Below are positions 34,374 to 43,031 of a stretch of 64,000 bases of DNA, piece after piece. The notes below the pieces were generated by a model, which worked only from the letters and a program-made list of their open reading frames with translations, made no database searches and was not told the DNA's origin. Both the position numbers and the translations under genes were made by a program. The first letter of the stretch is position 1, and each line of letters begins with the position of its first letter. This DNA is from Solobacterium sp. (GTDB taxonomy: Bacteria; Bacillota_I; Bacilli_A; Erysipelotrichales; Erysipelotrichaceae). The DNA is taken from positions 1 through 64,000 of the forward strand of contig JAFWEW010000035.1 of the NCBI GenBank assembly GCA_017512725.1, written 5' to 3'.

Positions 34374-36851
34374 TCATTCGTTGAAGTATTCTGCAGCTTT
34401 GTCCTGAGACATCTCTGCATAGGTTTCTCCCGCAACTTCATAACCGATTGCGAAGATCCAGCTCGCCTTGCGGGCACCTTCTTCCGTATTCGGACAGGCT
34501 CTTAACTGTGCCGTTGTATTTGGATAATACAGCGGCATTTCATATTGAAGAAAATGAAGCTGCCCATCGAGCGTCGTATAATCGTAGCCGTTCTCTTCGC
34601 ACCAGGAGATGAGACTGTCTTTCCGCTCATTCCCCCACTGGCACAGCCCATAATAACCAATACCGTTATCCGCCGTCGGGCTGAAGCGGGATTCTCTGTG
34701 CATATTCGACAGAACACCGCAGGCCTGGGCGCGGTTGAGCCCCATTGCGGAAGTCAGGAAACTGTAGATCGTATCTTTTGCGCTGCCGCCGGAACTGACG
34801 GTTACAGGAGCGGGTGTCGGTTTGGACTTTACGGTCACTGCCGCAGTTTCTTCACTCTGGTTCCCTGCCTTGTCGATCGCCTTAATCAGAACGCTGTATT
34901 CACCCGGTTTCGTACTGTCGACATTGGATACCACGGTATACGATCCCGGCACAAGGGATTCCGTATACGGAAGATCCCCGTCAGTATCGTCCGTTACCGA
35001 TCCGATCAGGCTCCCGGCACTGAAGCTGTCTCCTTCTGAAAGAGAAACCGACATGGCGTTGAGCGTGATAACCGGCTTTTTGGAATCAGCGGCAGTTACC
35101 GCAGCAGGCGTTGCGGAAGGCTCGGGTGTCTTCACCGCCGGGCTTTCTTCCGGCGTCACGACAACCCGGAACTTCTTTACCGTTTCATTGCCGTTTTTAT
35201 CCGACGCAGTCACCGTAACCGTATAGGTGCCGGCCGTTTCGGCCGTAAAGTCTCCGGTATCTACGGTATACTTCAGCTTTCCGTCAACCGGATCTTCCGC
35301 AAGTTCCACATTGTCTTTCGGATCAAACGCTTCATTCAGCGACACGGTGACGTTTTCTTCCTTCAGCGTGATGATCGGCTCAATAGTGTCTTTTACTTCA
35401 AAGGTCTGTACGAAGTCCCGGCTGACGAGCGTACCATCTTCGGTCACGCCGCTTACGGTATATGTCACATCCTGAGTGCCGAGCTTTCGGGTATCTACCG
35501 AACCGCTGACTGTGAGTTCTCCCTCTGCGGATTCAACATAATCATTCGGATGAAAATCACCGCCGTATTCCACCGTCACGCCTTTTTTAAATTCAACCCT
35601 CAGGGTGCTGTACAGTTCCTCTGCCTCTTCCCTGCGGACTGTTGTGTGATAATGGCTGAATGCGATGACTGCGGCAATAATTGCGATCAGAAGAATCGCC
35701 GCAATGATCAGAACCGGAACGAGTTTGATTCTCCTTCGGGTCTTTTTTTCATATCCCGAAGAAACCGCAGGTTCCTCAACTTCCGTCAGTTCGGAAGTCT
35801 GTTTCAAAGACGCAAGGATCTTTTCCCCGGCATCACTGTATTCCGGTTCCGGCATTTTTTCTTCTGGTTCCGGTATTTCCTCTTCCGGTTCCGGCTGCGG
35901 GGGGTCTTCTTCAGGTTCCGGATCTTCCAGATGAATCTCCTCCGGATGTTCTACAAGCTGTTTCAGATCTGCCGGCAGCGGCGCGTCCGCTTCCAGTTCC
36001 GTTCGTTCAAACGGTGTCAGAAACAGTACCTTTGCGCAGTGCAGTGCCGGCCGTTTCATCAGCTTCATATCGCCGCCGTACAGTTCATCCCCAAGAAGCG
36101 GATGCCCGATCGACGCAAGATGGAAACGAATCTGATGGGTCCGTCCGGTTTCAATCTCAACTGCCAGCACGGAGATCGATTCTTCTCCGACATGGAACTC
36201 ATGCGTTACCTGATAGTAGGTAGATGCCGGTTTCCCGTCTTCTTCTCCGCTGACCCGCCGGCGCTGTCCCTCCACCTTTGCGATCGGAATGTCAATAATG
36301 CCGCGTTTTGCCTCGAGTACGCCCATGACAAACGCCGTGTAGTATTTCCGCAGCTTGCCGTCTTCCCGGTCTTTGGAAAGCCGGGATGCCGCGAGCCGGT
36401 TCTTCGCATAGATGATTGCGCCGCTGACATCCTTATCCAGCCTTCCGACCGGGCGGATCACAAAGTCATAGCCCTGTTTCCGGTAATAGGATGCCAGAAT
36501 CGTTCCCATGGAATCATTGATGTGATTGTGTACCGGATGACACGGGATGCCCGCCGGCTTGTTCACAATGACCATGTCTTCGTTTTCGTACAGAATCTCC
36601 GGCTCTGCTTCCAGAATCGGGATCCTGCCGGTTTCCGCTTCCGGAAATCTCAGAGTCAAGGTATCTCCGACCCGCATCCGGTCATTGACCCTGGTCCGTT
36701 CCCCGTTCAAAAGAATCTCACCGTCAAATTTCAGACGGGAGATTTCTTTGCGGGACAGATTCAGTTCCCGGGTCATGACTTCTTTAATATTGCCATTGCC
36801 GGTTACCGACCAGTCCTTCAGATTCATCTGGTAGGTAATTTCTTTTTCCAT
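34374..36851 (-). CDS. RluA-family pseudouridine synthase fused to TM, Ig-like repeats and lysozyme-like domain
   Basis: 825 residues in one open frame. Residues about 25-70 are an S4-like RNA-binding domain, and 85-280 an RluA catalytic domain (GRLDKDVSG with the catalytic D139; RTHQIRFHLASIGHPLLGD). An acidic Pro/Glu linker (301-340) leads to a basic anchor (KKTRRRIK) and a TM (376-398). Outside, there are Ig/HYR-like repeats (about 420-565 and 592-675), a Thr/Pro linker, and a phage-tail-lysozyme-like domain (690-825; HRES with E720, YYGLCQWGNERK). An internal ATG at codon 333 could give the membrane part alone. RNA modification and cell-wall cutting in one chain is unusual; the frame is intact. 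Confidence 0.75.
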   Translation of the reverse strand: MEKEITYQMNLKDWSVTGNGNIKEVMTRELNLSRKEISRLKFDGEILLNGERTRVNDRMRVGDTLTLRFPEAETGRIPILEAEPEILYENEDMVIVNKPAGIPCHPVHNHINDSMGTILASYYRKQGYDFVIRPVGRLDKDVSGAIIYAKNRLAASRLSKDREDGKLRKYYTAFVMGVLEAKRGIIDIPIAKVEGQRRRVSGEEDGKPASTYYQVTHEFHVGEESISVLAVEIETGRTHQIRFHLASIGHPLLGDELYGGDMKLMKRPALHCAKVLFLTPFERTELEADAPLPADLKQLVEHPEEIHLEDPEPEEDPPQPEPEEEIPEPEEKMPEPEYSDAGEKILASLKQTSELTEVEEPAVSSGYEKKTRRRIKLVPVLIIAAILLIAIIAAVIAFSHYHTTVRREEAEELYSTLRVEFKKGVTVEYGGDFHPNDYVESAEGELTVSGSVDTRKLGTQDVTYTVSGVTEDGTLVSRDFVQTFEVKDTIEPIITLKEENVTVSLNEAFDPKDNVELAEDPVDGKLKYTVDTGDFTAETAGTYTVTVTASDKNGNETVKKFRVVVTPEESPAVKTPEPSATPAAVTAADSKKPVITLNAMSVSLSEGDSFSAGSLIGSVTDDTDGDLPYTESLVPGSYTVVSNVDSTKPGEYSVLIKAIDKAGNQSEETAAVTVKSKPTPAPVTVSSGGSAKDTIYSFLTSAMGLNRAQACGVLSNMHRESRFSPTADNGIGYYGLCQWGNERKDSLISWCEENGYDYTTLDGQLHFLQYEMPLYYPNTTAQLRACPNTEEGARKASWIFAIGYEVAGETYAEMSQDKAAEYFNE

Positions 36852-36868
36852 TGAATGTCTTTCGTTCG

Positions 36869-37970
36869 TTATGAAATCTGAGAGCGGAGATAGCTGTAGA
36901 TAAAGTCATCCAGATCTCCATCCATGACTCCCTGAATATTGCCGACTTCGTGTCCGGTTCTGAGATCCTTGACCATGGTATACGGCTGGAAGACATACGA
37001 GCGGATCTGGGATCCCCATTCGTTCGCCTTGACTTCACCCTTGATCTCCGCCATCTTCTTTGCCTGTTCCTGGATCCGGATCTGAAGCAGTTTGCTCTTG
37101 AGCATGTTCAGGCACGCTTCACGGTTCTGAAGCTGGGAACGCTGTGTCTGACAGAAGACGGTAATGTTGAGCGGCTTATAAGTCATTCTTACCGCTGAGT
37201 CAGTTTTGTTGATGTGCTGTCCGCCGGCACCGGAAGAACGCATGGTGATCGTTTCAAGATCCTTTTCATCGATCTCGATATCCAGATCATCTTCAAACTC
37301 CGGCATAACTTCGACGCTTGCGAAGCTGGTATGACGACGGGCATTGGAATCAAACGGTGAGATGCGTACCAGACGGTGCACACCGTTTTCCGCTTTTAAG
37401 TATCCATATGCCATCGGGCCTTCGATCTGCAAACTGCAGGATTTCATGCCGGCTTCTTCACCGTCCTGATAATCCAGCACCGTAACCTTGAAGCCGCGGC
37501 GTTCCGCCCATCGGACATACATCCGGTACAGCATGCTTGCCCAGTCCATCGCTTCCGTTCCGCCGGCTCCCGGATGGATTTCCAGAATCGCCGCATGGTT
37601 GTCATACGGGCCGCTCAGGAGCACCTGAATTTCAAATGCGTCAAAGTCGGTCATGACCGTGCGGTATTCTTCTTCCACCAGCGATGCCAGATCTTCGTCA
37701 AATGAATTGTTCAGTTCATTGACCGATTCCGCAAGATCGCTGAGCGCTGTCTGCAGTTTCTCGTGGTTCTCAACGAGAGACTTCAGCGAGTTGTTGTTTC
37801 GAATAAGTGCCTGTGCCTTCTTCTGGTCGTTCCAGAAGTCCGGCGCATTCATCGCTTCTTCGTTTTCTCTGATTTGTTCTCTTTTGCCGTCCAGGTCAAA
37901 GAGAGGAGCCAAGCTGCTCCAATTTGGCCTGGCAGCGGGCAACGCCCTGTTTCATTTCATAAAGTTCCAT
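36869..37970 (-). CDS. prfB: Peptide chain release factor 2 with programmed +1 frameshift
   Basis: 366 residues: 24 codons from ATG 37970 (MELYEMKQGVARCQAKLEQLG...), then CTT TGA C at 37901-37895, where a +1 shift (the TGA spans 37898-37896) joins the main frame that ends at 36869. The main frame carries GGQ (RSSGAGGQHINKTDSAVR) and the SPF-type anticodon loop (RISPFDSNARRHTSFA). RF2 releases peptides at UGA/UAA and this UGA makes its own synthesis autoregulated. Unlike the classic site, I see no AGGGGG just upstream; GGAGC/GCTCC can form a small hairpin there. It follows secA by 14 bases. Confidence 0.95.
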
Positions 37971-37984
37971 CTGTGTTACTCCTC

Positions 37985-40378
37985 TTATGCCTTCTGTTCT
38001 TCACCCTGTTTTATGACCTTGATATTCATGCAGTAGGCAACAATATCCTGGGCAATGTTATGCATCATGTTTTCAAACATCTGGAACCCTTCGGTTACAT
38101 ATGCCTGCAGGGGGTTGTCTGACGCATAGCTTCTCAGTCCGATTCCGTCACGCAGCTTTGACATCATGTCGATGTGGTCGACCCATGCCCGGTCAATGAC
38201 CTCCAGCGACATATTGCGCTCAAAGCTCCTGATCTGTTCCCGGACCGGATCGATCTTCTGATCGTAGGCATTCCACGCCCGCTCCTCAATCACGGAAATC
38301 GCATCCTCTGCCGATTTACCGGTCAGTTCACCCTCGGTAAACAGACCGTCAAATCCGAGTTTCTTGAGAGAGCTGATCAGAGCCGGCACATTCAGATCAC
38401 CGTTTCTGGATTCCGGATCGATGTTGGCACCGACGGTATCGGAAATCACACGGCTGAACATCTGCCGGATGACTGCTGAGTGTACATCTTCATTGTCGAG
38501 AATGAAGTTGCGCTGATCATACATGACTTCACGCTGCTGACGCAGCACGTCATCGTACTGCAGCAGCTGTTTGCGGGCGTCGAAGTTAACACCTTCTACA
38601 CGCCGCTGAGCGGAGTTGATCGATTTGGTCACGGTCTTGGATTCAACTGCGGTATCGCCAAGTGACTTGAAGATTCCTTCGAGACGCTCGCTGCCGAACC
38701 GGATCATCAGATCATCCTGAACACTGACATAGAAACGGGATTCACCCGGATCGCCCTGACGGCCGGAACGTCCTCTCAGCTGGTTATCAATACGGCGTGA
38801 TTCATGACGTTCACTGCCAAGCACACAGAGACCGCCGAGTTCCCGGACTCCTTCTCCAAGCTTGATATCGGTTCCTCGGCCGGCCATGTTGGTTGCGATC
38901 GTAACCGCACCTTTCTGACCTGCCTTGGCAATGATATCTGCTTCTCTGGCATGGTTCTTGGCGTTGAGTACTTCGTGGCGGATCTTTTCCTTTTTCAGCA
39001 TGTCATGGATGAGTTCGGAAGTTTCAACCGCAATGGTACCGACAAGCACCGGCTGTCCCTTCTCATGCCGTTCCTTCACTTCACTGACCAGCGCCGCAAA
39101 CTTGGCAGCCTTGGTACCGTAGATCGCATCCGGATAGTCGATACGTGCTACCGGACGGTTTGTCGGAATCTCATATACCAGCATATTGTAGATTTCAACG
39201 AATTCTTCTTCCTCGGTCTTCGCCGTACCGGTCATGCCGGCCAGCTTGTTGTACAGACGGAAGAAATTCTGATAGGTGATTGTCGCAAGGATCGTTGTCT
39301 CCTGACGGATCGAGATGCCTTCCTTCGCACAGACTGCCTGATGAAGACCGTCGGACCATTCGCGTCCCTTCATGAGACGTCCGGTATTCGGATCGACAAT
39401 GTTGATCTCATCGTTTTCGGTATCAACGACATATTCAACATCCTTCGCCATGATATAGTTGGCCTTCAGCGCCTGTCCGATACGGTGCAGCAGCTGCGTA
39501 TGTTCAAGGTTATAAAGGTTGTCGATGCGGAATACCCGCTCTGCCTTTGCGACACCTGCTTCGGTCAGCTGTACGGTGCGTGCCTTGACATCAACTTCAT
39601 ATTCACCGGGCTTGACGACTTCCTCGCCCTCCGTAATCTGTTCCTTCAGGCTTTTGGCAAAACGGTCTGCCTGCAGGTAAAGGTTTGCGGTCTGGCGCAT
39701 GCCGCCGGAAATAATCAACGGTGTGCGGGACTCATCGATCAGGATCGAGTCCACTTCATCGACAAGCGCAAAGTTCAGGCCGCGCTGTACACGGTCTTTC
39801 GAAGACTTGACCATGTTGTCGCGCAGATAGTCGAAACCAAGCTCTGAGTTGGTCGTATACGTAATGTCACAGTTATAGGCAGCACGCTTCTGAGCCGGGG
39901 TCAGCTGCCGGAGATTCAGACCGACGGTCAGACCCATGAAACGGTGAATCGCGCCCATCCATTCACTGTCTCGCTGAGACAGATATTCATTGACGGTAAC
40001 GACATGTACGCCTTTTCCTTCCAGTGCATTGAGATAGACCGCCATGACCGAAGTCAGTGTCTTACCTTCACCGGTCTTCATTTCCGCGATATCACCGCCC
40101 TGCATGACAGCTGCACCCATCACCTGAACCGGATACGGGAATTCTCCGATCACTCTGCGGCAGGCTTCACGGGAAGCGGCGAATGCCTCGGGAAGAATAT
40201 CATCCGTTGTCTTTCCCTCTTCCAGCAGTTTGCGGAAGCGCGGCGTTTCCGCCTGCAGTTCTTCATCGCTCATTGCGGCATATTTTTCTTCCAGTGCCAG
40301 CACCGGTTTGATCTTTCGTTCAATCTCTTTGAGACGACGTCCGTCCACATTGAGAATCTTGTCAAATATTCCAGCCAT
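37985..40378 (-). CDS. secA: Preprotein translocase ATPase SecA
   Basis: 797 residues. Motor motifs: MQGGDIAEMKTGEGKTLTSV (Walker A), a DEVDSILIDESRTPLIISG DEAD-like segment, ATNMAGRGTDIKLGEGV, and GSERHESRRIDNQLRGRSGRQGDPG (motif VI). It ends at NIKVIKQGEEQKA without the C-terminal zinc-binding SEC-C tail found in many SecAs, so it is a slightly short form. It drives Sec-dependent export. prfB follows closely, as in many Bacillota. Confidence 0.97.
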   Translation of the reverse strand: MAGIFDKILNVDGRRLKEIERKIKPVLALEEKYAAMSDEELQAETPRFRKLLEEGKTTDDILPEAFAASREACRRVIGEFPYPVQVMGAAVMQGGDIAEMKTGEGKTLTSVMAVYLNALEGKGVHVVTVNEYLSQRDSEWMGAIHRFMGLTVGLNLRQLTPAQKRAAYNCDITYTTNSELGFDYLRDNMVKSSKDRVQRGLNFALVDEVDSILIDESRTPLIISGGMRQTANLYLQADRFAKSLKEQITEGEEVVKPGEYEVDVKARTVQLTEAGVAKAERVFRIDNLYNLEHTQLLHRIGQALKANYIMAKDVEYVVDTENDEINIVDPNTGRLMKGREWSDGLHQAVCAKEGISIRQETTILATITYQNFFRLYNKLAGMTGTAKTEEEEFVEIYNMLVYEIPTNRPVARIDYPDAIYGTKAAKFAALVSEVKERHEKGQPVLVGTIAVETSELIHDMLKKEKIRHEVLNAKNHAREADIIAKAGQKGAVTIATNMAGRGTDIKLGEGVRELGGLCVLGSERHESRRIDNQLRGRSGRQGDPGESRFYVSVQDDLMIRFGSERLEGIFKSLGDTAVESKTVTKSINSAQRRVEGVNFDARKQLLQYDDVLRQQREVMYDQRNFILDNEDVHSAVIRQMFSRVISDTVGANIDPESRNGDLNVPALISSLKKLGFDGLFTEGELTGKSAEDAISVIEERAWNAYDQKIDPVREQIRSFERNMSLEVIDRAWVDHIDMMSKLRDGIGLRSYASDNPLQAYVTEGFQMFENMMHNIAQDIVAYCMNIKVIKQGEEQKA

Positions 40379-40433
40379 AATAAAAACCTCCTGATTGCCT
40401 TTGAATCAGCTTACTCATTATAACTATATTAAT

Positions 40434-41054
40434 TTAGGCGTTCAAGAAATCTTCTGAAGTGCGGGACGGGGTCAGGGCACAGGCAAAGATCCGAAGATCC
40501 AGACCCTCCGGCAGCACCGAAAGAGCCCCTCTCATCGTTGATCCGGTCGTGATCACATCATCTGCCAGCACACAGCGGTGCGGCAACGCAATACCCGGTT
40601 TCAGGAGAATCCCTCTCGACATCTTCCGGCGCTCCTTCCGACCCAGTGACTTCTGCGACTGCTCTCCGGTTTTGAGAAACGGTTCCATCATCGGAAGTCC
40701 GACCCCTTCGAATAATTCTTTGAGATGCGAGAATCCCCGTTCCCGTTCCTTTTCTTCCGAGCTTGGCATCAGAAGCAGCGTCCGGCCGTGATACATCCTT
40801 CTCAGCATTCTGCGGTCCGGATACAGAAACGCGGTTTTCAATGCCTCGTCCCCGCATTCCTTAAACTGCAGCAGGCAGGATGAAAATGCCGCATTGTACT
40901 CATACAGCACGAATGCCTTTTTCCCCTGAAACCGGAAGTTCCGGCGGATCCGTTTCCATCCGTCTCTGCAGTCCGCACACAGCACATCCTCTTCCCGGAA
41001 CAGATCTGCGAAGGTCTCTTTCGACATCGGTTTTCCGCACATCAGACAGCGCAT
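40434..41054 (-). CDS. comFC: ComF family phosphoribosyltransferase-like protein (ComFC)
   Basis: 206 residues: N-terminal zinc motif CLMC... CADC (residues 3-30), and a PRTase domain with VLADDVITTGSTMRGAL, the PRPP-binding loop (about 165-180). ComFC is needed for DNA uptake in competent cells. Its start overlaps the comFA stop by 13 bases, forming the classical comFA-comFC pair; other competence genes are not in the window. Confidence 0.9.
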   Translation of the reverse strand: MRCLMCGKPMSKETFADLFREEDVLCADCRDGWKRIRRNFRFQGKKAFVLYEYNAAFSSCLLQFKECGDEALKTAFLYPDRRMLRRMYHGRTLLLMPSSEEKERERGFSHLKELFEGVGLPMMEPFLKTGEQSQKSLGRKERRKMSRGILLKPGIALPHRCVLADDVITTGSTMRGALSVLPEGLDLRIFACALTPSRTSEDFLNA

Positions 41055-42184
41055 CGGTTAGCCTCCAGGATTTCTTTCCGGCACTTCCGTACAAGCGCAC
41101 TGCGGGATGATTCCAGAAACAGTACATCTCCATCCGGATACTGAAAGCTCCGGCCTGCACGTCCTGCCATCTGGATCAGCCCGGCTTCATCAAAGACCCC
41201 GTGATCCGCATGGAACACACAGACATCGGAACCGGGAATCGTGACCCCTCGTTCCAGCACGGTAGTACTGATGATGATCCCGTCTTTCTTCTGCCGGAAC
41301 GCCTCGATGACTTCATCCCGGTTTTCGGTTTTTGAAGTACAGACAGAACAGGAAACAAACCGGCTCAGAAACGTATGAAGCAGATGTGCCTGACGGATCG
41401 TCGGCACAAAAATCATCCGGGGAGTCGACCGTTTTTTCAGCCAGTACAGAAGGATCCCCAGCAGAATCACGGTCGGCGCTGTCTTAATCACCGGAACCGG
41501 AAGATCATGGCCATGCGGTCTGCGGTTCAGTTTCAGGCAGATCAGTTCCCCGCGTTTTTCTTTTTCCTTCAGCCAGGCATCCGGTGTCGCCGTCAGATAA
41601 ATCGTTCTGCCCCGGCATGCCGTTTCAGCAATTCCATGAAGGACCGCATTGCCGCGGAACGGAAAGGCATCCGGTTCATCCAGTATCAGCAGATCAAATG
41701 TTCCATAGTACCGATATAACTGATGGGTCGTACAGATCACGATATCCCCCGTCAGTTTTTCCGTATGTCCGCCGCAGACCGCAGTCACCTCCGCGTTCGG
41801 GAAGTACTGCCGCAGACGGTTTTCCAGTTCCAGCACCACCTGCCGGCGCGGAATCGCAAAGCAGACATTTTTCCGGGCTTTCAGCATCTTTGAAATACTT
41901 TCGACAACCAGTTCTGTTTTCCCGGCTCCGCACACACAGTGCAGAAGGACACTGGTGGTATCAATCGCTTCTGCGCACTGATGGGAGACTCTGGCCTGCG
42001 CCTCGGTCAGAGGATACTGCAGTACATATTCTTCGCTTCCCGCCCGTACCGGCTCCAGTACTGCCGCTTCCCGGTCTTCTTCCAGCATTGCCCTTCCAAA
42101 GGAAATACACTTCCGGCAGTACCAGCCGTTTGAACCGCGATAAAAGAACTCCCGGTCGGTATTCAGACATCTTGGACACTTCAT
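41042..42184 (-). CDS. comFA: ComFA-like DNA helicase
   Basis: 380 residues: four-cysteine zinc finger (CPRCLN... CRKCI) at the N-terminus, Walker A CVCGAGKTEL, DEAD-box variant LDEPDAFPF, SAT-like YLTATPD, and motif VI MAGRAGRS. The family uses ATP to pull single-stranded DNA into competent cells. It is shorter than the B. subtilis ComFA, and the N-terminal region is compact. It is transcribed together with comFC. Confidence 0.9.
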   Translation of the reverse strand: MKCPRCLNTDREFFYRGSNGWYCRKCISFGRAMLEEDREAAVLEPVRAGSEEYVLQYPLTEAQARVSHQCAEAIDTTSVLLHCVCGAGKTELVVESISKMLKARKNVCFAIPRRQVVLELENRLRQYFPNAEVTAVCGGHTEKLTGDIVICTTHQLYRYYGTFDLLILDEPDAFPFRGNAVLHGIAETACRGRTIYLTATPDAWLKEKEKRGELICLKLNRRPHGHDLPVPVIKTAPTVILLGILLYWLKKRSTPRMIFVPTIRQAHLLHTFLSRFVSCSVCTSKTENRDEVIEAFRQKKDGIIISTTVLERGVTIPGSDVCVFHADHGVFDEAGLIQMAGRAGRSFQYPDGDVLFLESSRSALVRKCRKEILEANRCAV

Positions 42185-42241
42185 CTTCTGCCTCCTGATT
42201 TACTCATTTCCCGGTGAACCGTGATTTCCTCAGAATGACAG

Positions 42242-42275
42242 AAAAAAAAACATGGATCCGGTTTGGAATCCATGT
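42242..42275 (-). terminator. Terminator of the mtnN gene
   Basis: Stem ACATGGATCC/GGAATCCATGT with a short loop and a run of nine T on the minus strand, immediately after the mtnN stop. Confidence 0.9.
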
Positions 42276-42300
42276 CGTTCTGTTTTCAATTCTCTGTTTC

Positions 42301-43002
42301 TCAGTGTCCTTCCACCATCGTCTTTACAATGGCTGCACAGTGCTGACCCGCTGTTTCGGCAAACTGTTCAAAGGAAACCTCCTCCGAATGATCTGCCTTG
42401 TCCGAAATTGCCCGGATAATCACATAGGGTGTCTGGTTGAGATAACAGGCCTGTGCAATCGCCGCTCCTTCCATCTCACAGCAAAGTCCTCCGAAGTTTT
42501 CAATGATGGTATTCTTCTGTTCGGAAGAAGCGATGAACTGATCCCCGGAACATACCCGGCCTTCAAATACCTTCACATCCGGAGCGGTATCCTTAACCGC
42601 CTTTACCGCCGCTTCTCTTAAGGACGGATCTGCCGGAAATGCATAGAGACCGGTGTAGGGAATCTCTCCTTTTTGAAAACCGATAATACTGACATCATAG
42701 TCATGCTGGACCGCATCGGCGGAAACAACAATATCCCCGATATCGATCCGGTTATCAAGCGAACCGCCGACACCGGTATTGATCACTTCTGAAACTCCAT
42801 AACGATTGATCAGCGTATGCGCACAGATTCCTGCATTTACTTTTCCCATACCGCATTTCACAACGACCGCTTCCGTGCTGCCCAGTTTTCCGGATACAAA
42901 CTCCATCTGAGCGATCACTTCTTTTTTCTGGTCCGTCATGGCCGCTTTCAGTAGGGATACTTCTGCGTCCATCGCTCCGATAATACCGATTCGTTTCGTC
43001 AA
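42301..43002 (-). CDS. mtnN: 5'-methylthioadenosine/S-adenosylhomocysteine nucleosidase
   Basis: 233 residues. Diagnostic elements: IGIIGAMDAEVSLL (Glu near residue 12), the nucleoside-binding region INTGVGGSLD, ME-G (CCEMEGAAIAQ) and RAISDKADHS with the catalytic Asp. It hydrolyses MTA and SAH, recycling methionine and making the precursor of autoinducer 2. The gene lies 29 bases after the Na/Pi transporter gene; the pair may be an operon. Confidence 0.95.
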   Translation of the reverse strand: MTKRIGIIGAMDAEVSLLKAAMTDQKKEVIAQMEFVSGKLGSTEAVVVKCGMGKVNAGICAHTLINRYGVSEVINTGVGGSLDNRIDIGDIVVSADAVQHDYDVSIIGFQKGEIPYTGLYAFPADPSLREAAVKAVKDTAPDVKVFEGRVCSGDQFIASSEQKNTIIENFGGLCCEMEGAAIAQACYLNQTPYVIIRAISDKADHSEEVSFEQFAETAGQHCAAIVKTMVEGH

Positions 43003-43031
43003 AATAGATACCTCCTGTGTTCTGTTGATTT

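Noticed and set aside
36869-37942. RF2 starting at the in-frame ATG 37942 without frameshift
   Set aside because: The zero-frame ATG 37970 with the CTT-TGA-C site gives the conserved RF2 N-terminus, so the frameshifted form is better supported.
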